A stretch of 19,208 bases of DNA. It comes from Acidobacteriota bacterium (GTDB taxonomy: Bacteria > Acidobacteriota > Blastocatellia > Pyrinomonadales > Pyrinomonadaceae). The position numbers and the translations under genes are program-made. The stretch lies in NCBI GenBank assembly GCA_020853255.1, contig JADYZI010000239.1, forward strand, positions 1 through 19,208. Reading direction: 5' to 3'. The notes beneath the pieces were generated by a model. It did no database searches, was not told the origin of the DNA, and saw only the letters and a list, made by a program, of their open reading frames with translations. This document shows, piece by piece, positions 14,421 to 19,208 of the stretch (the first letter of the stretch is position 1; every line of letters starts with the position of its first letter).

Positions 14421-15262
14421 CCGAGTGCACAGACAGTCCACCGACCGTTAGGCAACTTTGTAGCTGTTATTTCAACTGGGCGAAAGGATGGTGGTGGGCA
14501 AACCTCGCGCTCAAGTTCGTTGCGTTCGTACTTGGTTTGCTTGCAGTGTTCTTGCCTCAAGTAGCTATTTGGCTGGCCGGTGTCGTTGCGGTTCTCCTTT
14601 TTTGTGGTGAGGTGTCCGGTATTCGCTCCGGTATCTTGAGGTCGACAGCGGAAAGTCTTCACAGGAAGCTGGATTTTCAAAACTCGTTTGAATGGCCCAT
14701 TTCAGATATTGAGCTGGCCGATGCCGTCGCGACTCTACCTGATCGTGCTCGTAAGCGGCTTCATAAGGCAATTCAGGCCGAAGACTATTTCGGCTCGACC
14801 GAACCTGCCGGGCGGAAGCGGGCAATGCAAAATTTGCAGGAGTCGGCGTGGTGGAGCAAACATTTGGCCGGATCGATGGCTAATTACTGCTTGGCTCTCA
14901 CGATCGGGCTTGTGTCCGGCTCGATAGTGATGTTGGTCGTTAGTTATTTAATTGTTTCGTCAACAGAACCGTTAGCCAGCGTTAGCCGTGTCGCTATCTC
15001 AGTGTTGCTGCTGATCGTGTCGCTCGGATTGATTCCGCTCACGATCAACTATCGCACCTTTGCGACGCGGTGCAGGAAATCCGAGACGAGAGCAACCGAT
15101 TTGCTTAATTCGAGCGGTGCGGACAGTGAGAGCCAAGCGATAAAGGCATTTAATGAATATCATCTCGCGAGGGCATCTGCGCCGCCTCTACCGACTTTGC
15201 TGTGGAAATACATGGAACCTAATCTTAACGAGACATGGAAGCAGTTTATGAACCGACGGTAA
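14417..15262 (+). CDS. S-4TM-type membrane effector of the CBASS operon
   Basis: A 281-residue protein with four TM helices in two pairs (about 28-46, 48-66, 156-180 and 190-211) separated by a soluble middle region. That region has the S-4TM pattern: H-R-K-L-D-F-x-x-S-F-x-W-P, then D-Y-F-G-S and a conserved N-L-Q-E-S-A-W-W-S-K-H-L at 139-150. SMODS-associated 4TM proteins are predicted pore-forming effectors that are triggered by the cyclic nucleotide and collapse the inner membrane. The ATG lies in the ATGA overlap with the CD-NTase stop, which indicates translational coupling. The frame also opens at GTG 14384, but that would overlap the synthase and add a non-family N-terminus. Confidence 0.85.
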   Translation: MTECTDSPPTVRQLCSCYFNWAKGWWWANLALKFVAFVLGLLAVFLPQVAIWLAGVVAVLLFCGEVSGIRSGILRSTAESLHRKLDFQNSFEWPISDIELADAVATLPDRARKRLHKAIQAEDYFGSTEPAGRKRAMQNLQESAWWSKHLAGSMANYCLALTIGLVSGSIVMLVVSYLIVSSTEPLASVSRVAISVLLLIVSLGLIPLTINYRTFATRCRKSETRATDLLNSSGADSESQAIKAFNEYHLARASAPPLPTLLWKYMEPNLNETWKQFMNRR

Positions 15263-15286
15263 TCGTGACGAGAGGAAGTATATATT

Positions 15287-15988
15287 ATGGCTAGATGCAC
15301 AGCACCAGTATATGGCCATCGCACGTCGAGTGGGGCGGCGGCGTGCCCAGCATGCGGTGGCCGTTCCAGAAGCTACGGCTACGGCGGCGGCTACAGTTCG
15401 TACTCGTATCCGCCCTACTCTCAATCACAGAGCAGTTGGGGCGGCCGTAGTAGCGGCGGGTCCAGCCGCACCGCAAGGCCGAGCTGGTCGCGAGCCGGTT
15501 CGACCCTGTGGTACACGCCAGAAGAAGTGCGGGCACTTACACCGGTCCGTGACAGCGTCGAAAACCTAGCGAAGATGCCTGACCTTCGTGATGTCTTTCT
15601 CTGCCACGCCTGGGACGACCGGCAGGGGGCCGCCAAAGAGCTACACGATATGCTTGAGTCACGTGGCGTTTCAGTCTGGTTCAGCGAGAAGGACGTTGGC
15701 CTAGGCGTGCCGTTGATGCGCGCCATCGACAAAGGCTTGGCGAACTCGCGAGTTGGGATAGTGCTGGTGACTCCGGCGCTGCTGCGCCGCCTCCCTGACG
15801 AGGGCATCGCCGACAAAGAACTTTCGGCACTCCTCGCGCGTGAGCGGCTCGTCCCCGTCGTGCACGAAACGACCTACGAAGCTCTCCGTGAAATTAGCCC
15901 ACTACTGGCCTCTCGAAGTGGCCTCAGCACAAGAGAAGAGGCGATGGCAGACGTAGCAGCCAAGCTCGCCGAGCTGGTCGCCATCTAG
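15287..15988 (+). CDS. Zinc-ribbon/TIR-domain protein
   Basis: A 233-residue protein in three parts. Residues 4-23 contain C4-x6-H11-x8-C20-x2-C23, a likely zinc-binding finger. Residues 24-70 are a low-complexity Gly/Ser/Tyr/Arg linker. Residues 100-195 are a TIR domain: D-V-F-L-C-H-A-W-D-D, G-V-S-V-W-F-S-E-K-D, a V-G-I-V-L-V-T-P strand, and D-K-E178-L, where the catalytic Glu of NAD-consuming TIRs lies. TIR domains in bacterial immunity cleave NAD+ or make signalling derivatives. The gene lies 24 bp after the S-4TM gene with an AGAGGAAG site, so it is probably in the same operon. It has no SAVED or STING sensor domain, so how it would be triggered is unclear. It could be a second effector or a separate system. 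Confidence 0.85.
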   Translation: MARCTAPVYGHRTSSGAAACPACGGRSRSYGYGGGYSSYSYPPYSQSQSSWGGRSSGGSSRTARPSWSRAGSTLWYTPEEVRALTPVRDSVENLAKMPDLRDVFLCHAWDDRQGAAKELHDMLESRGVSVWFSEKDVGLGVPLMRAIDKGLANSRVGIVLVTPALLRRLPDEGIADKELSALLARERLVPVVHETTYEALREISPLLASRSGLSTREEAMADVAAKLAELVAI

Positions 15989-16193
15989 CTCCATTGTCTA
16001 CACATTCAAGCGTGATATTGTATGCTATCTGTGACGGCGGTTCCTCGCGAAATCTACGGTTAGCTCTCATACATTGAGTCGATACGGTGATTGCAAGATG
16101 GTTGCCCTCGTATGAGCGGACTGCCGACGGGAGCTACCAGGAATCTGTGATAGTCGCTGCGGGGTAATTCACTCCCTGCCCAAGAGATCAGCT
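15989..16193. other. Intergenic region between the TIR gene and the phosphoesterase gene
   Basis: This 205-bp gap holds no convincing gene, terminator or promoter that could be picked out by eye. Its length suggests the downstream gene may have its own promoter rather than being part of the CBASS transcript. Confidence 0.5.
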
Positions 16194-18053
16194 ATGAAGA
16201 AGAACTTCCCCCAAGATCTGAATGATTGGAACGAATACCGTGGGATGGTACATTGGTTCAGCCCAATGGTTCTAATACAAACTGCTAAGAAGGTTCTGGA
16301 TTCGACCCTATTCGGACAATATGCTGACCGGCGGTTAGTTCAGGCCGCGCTTGACTCGCCGATCGATCATGAAACTCTTATAGAAAAATACTGTGGAGGC
16401 GAAAAGGGGATCTGTGGAGACAAGGACGGGTCTGAGATCTGGGTGGATTATGTTGCTGATCTCGGCGACGGCTTCGATTCTACATACTCAATCGCCTACA
16501 TGATTGGTCAGAAAGAAATGAAAATTGGCGCTCACAAGCTGCCACGTGCTGACTGCCTTGTTATGGGCGGCGATCAGGTTTACCCGGACGCAAGTCGCGA
16601 CGAGTATAAGAAACGAATGCTGCGTCCCTACAGGGCCGCTTTTCCGCGGACAAGCAAGAAAGATGCGTGTCACCCCAAAGTATTTCTCATACCGGGTAAT
16701 CATGATTGGTATGACGGATTGAATCTCTTTCTAGCTCATTTTTGCAACGGGCGTGACACGCCAATCGGTAGCTGGATCGCTTCGCAGAAGCGCAGTTATT
16801 TTGCAGTTCATTTGGGAAAGAACTGGTGGGTCTGGGGTTTCGATTCTCAGTTAGGTGAGGATATTGATAAACCTCAGGCAGACTATTTCGTTGCAGTAGC
16901 CCAGAAAATGGGGCCAGAAGCCAAAGTGATTTTGTGCGCATCCGTCCCGACCTGGTTGAAATCCGACATGGCGGGCGACAAGAAAGGTCAGGAAGAGTAT
17001 TATCGTGCCCTTCACTATATTGCTAGTATAATCCGTAACGAATGTAGCAAGGCAAAGATCCCATTGGTAATTTCAGGCGATCTCCATCACTACAGCCGAT
17101 ACGTCGCCAAAGAGAGCGCAACAAATTTCATCACTGCAGGCGGTGGAGGGGCATTTCTTCATCCGACCCATCATCTGAAGGATACGATAAGTACAAAGTG
17201 GCCGGGAGTTGATCGTAATGAGGATACCTTAGAGATCGGAACGGAGACGATTGATTCAAAAACCAAGAAAGCATTTTATCCGCCTCAAAAAGCAAGTAAG
17301 CAATTGGCGCTCGGGAACATAGGGTTTCCGTTGAAGAATTGGGATTTTTGCTTCGTGCTTGCGTTGCTTTATTGGATTTGTGCATTGCTAATGTTGAGTT
17401 GGAGCGGCTATTGGTCCGCCGGCAACAATGCTTCGTTTCTCAGTCAATTCTGGAATCAACTTGGTATTCTGTCGTCTACGCCGGTATTCGTATTAATTGC
17501 AGCCGTGCTGATTCTTGGTCTCATCTATTCGGCCGAAATAGGTGTACGGAATAGAAAAATTGTAATTGGCACTCTTCATGGTCTGGTTCATATCGTCGTT
17601 CTCTTGTTTGGCACTGCACTTGTCTCAACTACGATTTCGTATTTCGGATTTCAAGCCGTCTATGCTGTTGGCGAGATCCTTTACTTCTTCGGTTTGACGA
17701 TGGGAATGCTTGCGTTGGGATCTGTCGGCGGAATCGTGTGGGGAATTTATTTGACAATTGTTTCTTGGAAGTGGGGAGACCATTCAAACGGCGCATTCGG
17801 CGCAATGCGACTCGATAGCTATCGACACTTTATCAGGCTCAAGATCGAGCACGACAGACTGACCATCTTCCCAATAGGAATTGACGAATCCCCTAAACGC
17901 ACCGACTGGGAGTTCAATCCGGAATACGTGGACGCGGATGCGCATCAGGATACGCCAGCCATCATTTCAAAGAAAGGCCTTGAACCACACCTTATCGAAG
18001 GACCAATTGTCATTGACATCAATGACATCCCATTTCTTAAGTCTGGTAATTAG
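16194..18053 (+). CDS. Membrane-anchored calcineurin-like metallophosphoesterase
   Basis: A 619-residue protein. The N-terminal 330 residues are a metallophosphatase domain with D89-L-G-D92-G, G-G-D127-Q-V-Y, G-N-H-D at 168-171, G-D-L-H-H-Y at 295-300 and an A-G-G-G-G-A-F-L-H-P-T-H-H block at 315-327, so the metal-binding set is complete. Four hydrophobic stretches follow (about 385-404, 428-447, 456-482, 494-523), then a charged soluble tail of about 95 residues. The enzyme domain should face the cytoplasm, since no signal peptide precedes it. The family acts on phosphoesters; the substrate is unknown. Next to a CBASS operon it could degrade the messenger or a nucleotide product, or it could be unrelated island cargo. 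The ribosome-binding site before the ATG is weak. Confidence 0.85.
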   Translation: MKKNFPQDLNDWNEYRGMVHWFSPMVLIQTAKKVLDSTLFGQYADRRLVQAALDSPIDHETLIEKYCGGEKGICGDKDGSEIWVDYVADLGDGFDSTYSIAYMIGQKEMKIGAHKLPRADCLVMGGDQVYPDASRDEYKKRMLRPYRAAFPRTSKKDACHPKVFLIPGNHDWYDGLNLFLAHFCNGRDTPIGSWIASQKRSYFAVHLGKNWWVWGFDSQLGEDIDKPQADYFVAVAQKMGPEAKVILCASVPTWLKSDMAGDKKGQEEYYRALHYIASIIRNECSKAKIPLVISGDLHHYSRYVAKESATNFITAGGGGAFLHPTHHLKDTISTKWPGVDRNEDTLEIGTETIDSKTKKAFYPPQKASKQLALGNIGFPLKNWDFCFVLALLYWICALLMLSWSGYWSAGNNASFLSQFWNQLGILSSTPVFVLIAAVLILGLIYSAEIGVRNRKIVIGTLHGLVHIVVLLFGTALVSTTISYFGFQAVYAVGEILYFFGLTMGMLALGSVGGIVWGIYLTIVSWKWGDHSNGAFGAMRLDSYRHFIRLKIEHDRLTIFPIGIDESPKRTDWEFNPEYVDADAHQDTPAIISKKGLEPHLIEGPIVIDINDIPFLKSGN

Positions 18054-18325
18054 AAATAGACGACGAAGCTGGGATAACGGTTAGTAAAAGTCCGAGACAA
18101 TCTCGTTAGGTAGGGGTAGATATTGATAGGCGGATGATATTTTATTCAACGATGGCGGCACATAACGGTGATTTTTCGATGCCGAATGGCTGACTTGTTT
18201 TTAGGTAACTTGGACAAGATGGTTGCAGTTTGCCAATTCAGACAGATGCAAACGTTTTCAGTTGTTGTGGAAAGTATTAATTTTAAGCCATTCTGAACTA
18301 CTTTGAGAATTTATGATTCGCACGA
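18054..18325. other. Non-coding stretch after the phosphoesterase gene
   Basis: About 270 bp without a supported gene. A small hairpin CGAGA-CAA-TCTCG lies shortly after the stop but lacks a T-run, so it is not called as a terminator. The region is relatively A/T-rich and could be flanking debris of the transposase remnant that follows. Confidence 0.4.
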
Positions 18326-18590
18326 ATGGCGCGGGGGCAGCGAAGGCTAGACAACGGACCCGAGTTTAGTCGCTGGCATCTGCCGAAATTGGCGAGGCAC
18401 GACGGCGTCGATCTTGAGTTTATCAAACCGGGCCTCCGACGCAGAACCTATACATCGAACGGTTCAACGCTACATATTGGCGCGCGGTCCCCGATATGTA
18501 TATCTTTGAAGCTTTGGAAGAGGTGAGAGACTGACCAAGCGTCGCGCGTACGACGCCCTCGGAGGCTCGCATCCGGAACCGGTTGCTTGA
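18326..18590 (+). pseudogene. IS3-family transposase remnant (C-terminal rve part, frameshifted)
   Basis: Three consecutive pieces in three frames match the end of an IS3-type DDE transposase. The first reads R-L-D-N-G-P-E-F, then V-D-L-E-F-I-K-P-G. The second, from about 18436, reads T-Q-N-L-Y-I-E-R-F-N-A-T-Y-W-R and Y-I-F-E-A-L-E-E-V-R. The third, from about 18534, reads A-Y-D-A-L-G-G-S-H-P-E-P-V-A before a stop. In the intact family these are one continuous reading frame: D-N-G-P-E, I-Q-P-G-x-P-x-Q-N, E-S-F-N and R-P-H-x-A-L-G. At least two frameshifts and the missing N-terminal part show it is inactive. It marks past insertion activity at the edge of the defence island. Confidence 0.75.
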
Positions 18591-18770
18591 GAGAAATTTC
18601 AGGTGTGGGTAGGCGTGTTTTAAGAGGCCACACTTAACCGGGACCGCCATACTAACCCGGCGCGAATGGTTTGCTCCGACCAACTGAACAATATGATTCA
18701 GAGAAAGCATTCGAGTTAATAACAGCAAAATCAGTAGAGAAGATTTGACATTTCTACGGCCTGCCCGTCC
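18591..18770. other. Region between the IS remnant and the recombinase gene
   Basis: No gene is supported here. Two short inverted pairs are present (GTGTGG 18603-18608 with CCACAC 18628-18633, and CCGGG with CCCGG shortly after). These could be decayed insertion-sequence end structure, but no clear terminal repeat or target duplication is identifiable. Confidence 0.35.
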
Positions 18771-19208
18771 TCAGCGATTATCCAAGTCGAGAAGGGACTT
18801 TGCCTGCAAAGCGGCGGCCTCGTCGAATTCGGTGTATTCGAAGCTTGTTTGCATTTTCTTGTGGCCGGCGCCTCGTTGGGCGAGTTTGTCGGAGTAGCCT
18901 AGGCGGCCTAGGCGAGTTACCCAGTCACGGCGGAGGTCGCGTAGTCGAAGATCGGGGTAGCCGGCGGCCGTTCGCACAGTATCCCATGACTTCTTAAAAG
19001 TTGTGTGTGGAAAAACCATATTGTCGAGATGGGCTGCATGAGTCGGCGTTACATTCTTAGAATTCTCCAGGAAACGCCAAAGTTCGAGAAACGCCTTCTT
19101 CATACGTTCGGTAATCACGGCCAAACGCTCTTCGCGGAGCTTGCCCTTGTAAGAAACCAACTTTGTGATATTGCGAAATTGTCCTTTCTTATCAAACAAG
19201 TCGCTCCA
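18771..19208 (-). CDS. Tyrosine recombinase/phage-type integrase, C-terminal part (cut by window edge)
   Basis: A partial gene, open to the right edge. The frame continues past the apparent TTG at 19199, so the true start is outside the window. The catalytic domain is recognisable: L-R-D-L-R-R-D-W-V-T-R-L, the second-Arg motif, with Arg in place of the usual His (R-H/K); then A-Q-R-G-A-G-H-K-K-M-Q-T, the H-x-x-x-x-T block; and F-E-Y-T-E-F, with the Tyr nucleophile. A T-K-L-V-S-Y-K-G-K segment upstream is the usual beta-hairpin. Such enzymes integrate and excise phages and genomic islands. Its position at the end of a defence-gene cluster suggests it is the island's integrase. No att repeat was identified. 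Confidence 0.85.
   Translation of the reverse strand, partial: WSDLFDKKGQFRNITKLVSYKGKLREERLAVITERMKKAFLELWRFLENSKNVTPTHAAHLDNMVFPHTTFKKSWDTVRTAAGYPDLRLRDLRRDWVTRLGRLGYSDKLAQRGAGHKKMQTSFEYTEFDEAAALQAKSLLDLDNR

Noticed and set aside
18423..18728. 101-codon open frame on the minus strand
   Set aside because: It lies antisense to the transposase remnant, which explains the conserved sequence there.

Overview
This window appears to come from an environmental Gram-negative bacterium of moderate G+C. An OprB-type outer-membrane porin domain and a sigma-54 activator are present. The mix recalls Acidobacteriota-type genomes, but that assignment is a guess; nothing here fixes the taxon. There are no rRNA genes, tRNA genes or CRISPR arrays. 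The window falls into four blocks.

Block 1 (1-752, minus strand) holds two pieces of AbiEi-like type IV antitoxins: the start of one that runs off the left edge, and a C-terminal remnant of another.

Block 2 (841-8827, minus strand) is a metabolic and regulatory unit. A double-GAF sigma-54 activator (FhlA-like) is followed by a dyad that could bind the activator and by a near-perfect -24/-12 promoter. Five closely spaced genes follow: a STAS-domain protein, a beta-lactamase-fold serine hydrolase, two tandem alpha/beta hydrolase paralogues, and an unusual single reading frame that joins a CPBP intramembrane protease to an OprB-like porin.

Block 3 (9107-12328, minus strand) is a compact four-gene cassette of mostly unrecognised proteins: an ADP-ribosyltransferase-like protein, a PD-(D/E)xK-nuclease-like protein that overlaps it, a protein with a C-terminal coiled coil and hydrophobic hairpin, and a small TPR-like protein. 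It looks like an uncharacterised defence or conflict cassette.

Block 4 (12467-18053) is a CBASS-like anti-phage island. A LexA-like S24 self-cleaving repressor and a divergent small Ala-rich repeat protein share a promoter region with a perfect 9+9 bp palindrome. The repressor gene heads an operon encoding a CD-NTase (SMODS family), a four-TM S-4TM effector (start and stop overlap as ATGA), and a zinc-ribbon/TIR protein. A membrane-anchored calcineurin-like phosphoesterase follows on the same strand. The inferred logic is that damage or phage signals inactivate the repressor, the CD-NTase makes a nucleotide messenger, and the pore and TIR proteins act as effectors.

The right end (18326-19208) carries a frameshifted IS3-family transposase remnant and the C-terminal half of a tyrosine recombinase that runs off the window. 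This is consistent with blocks 3 and 4 lying on a mobile or formerly mobile island.
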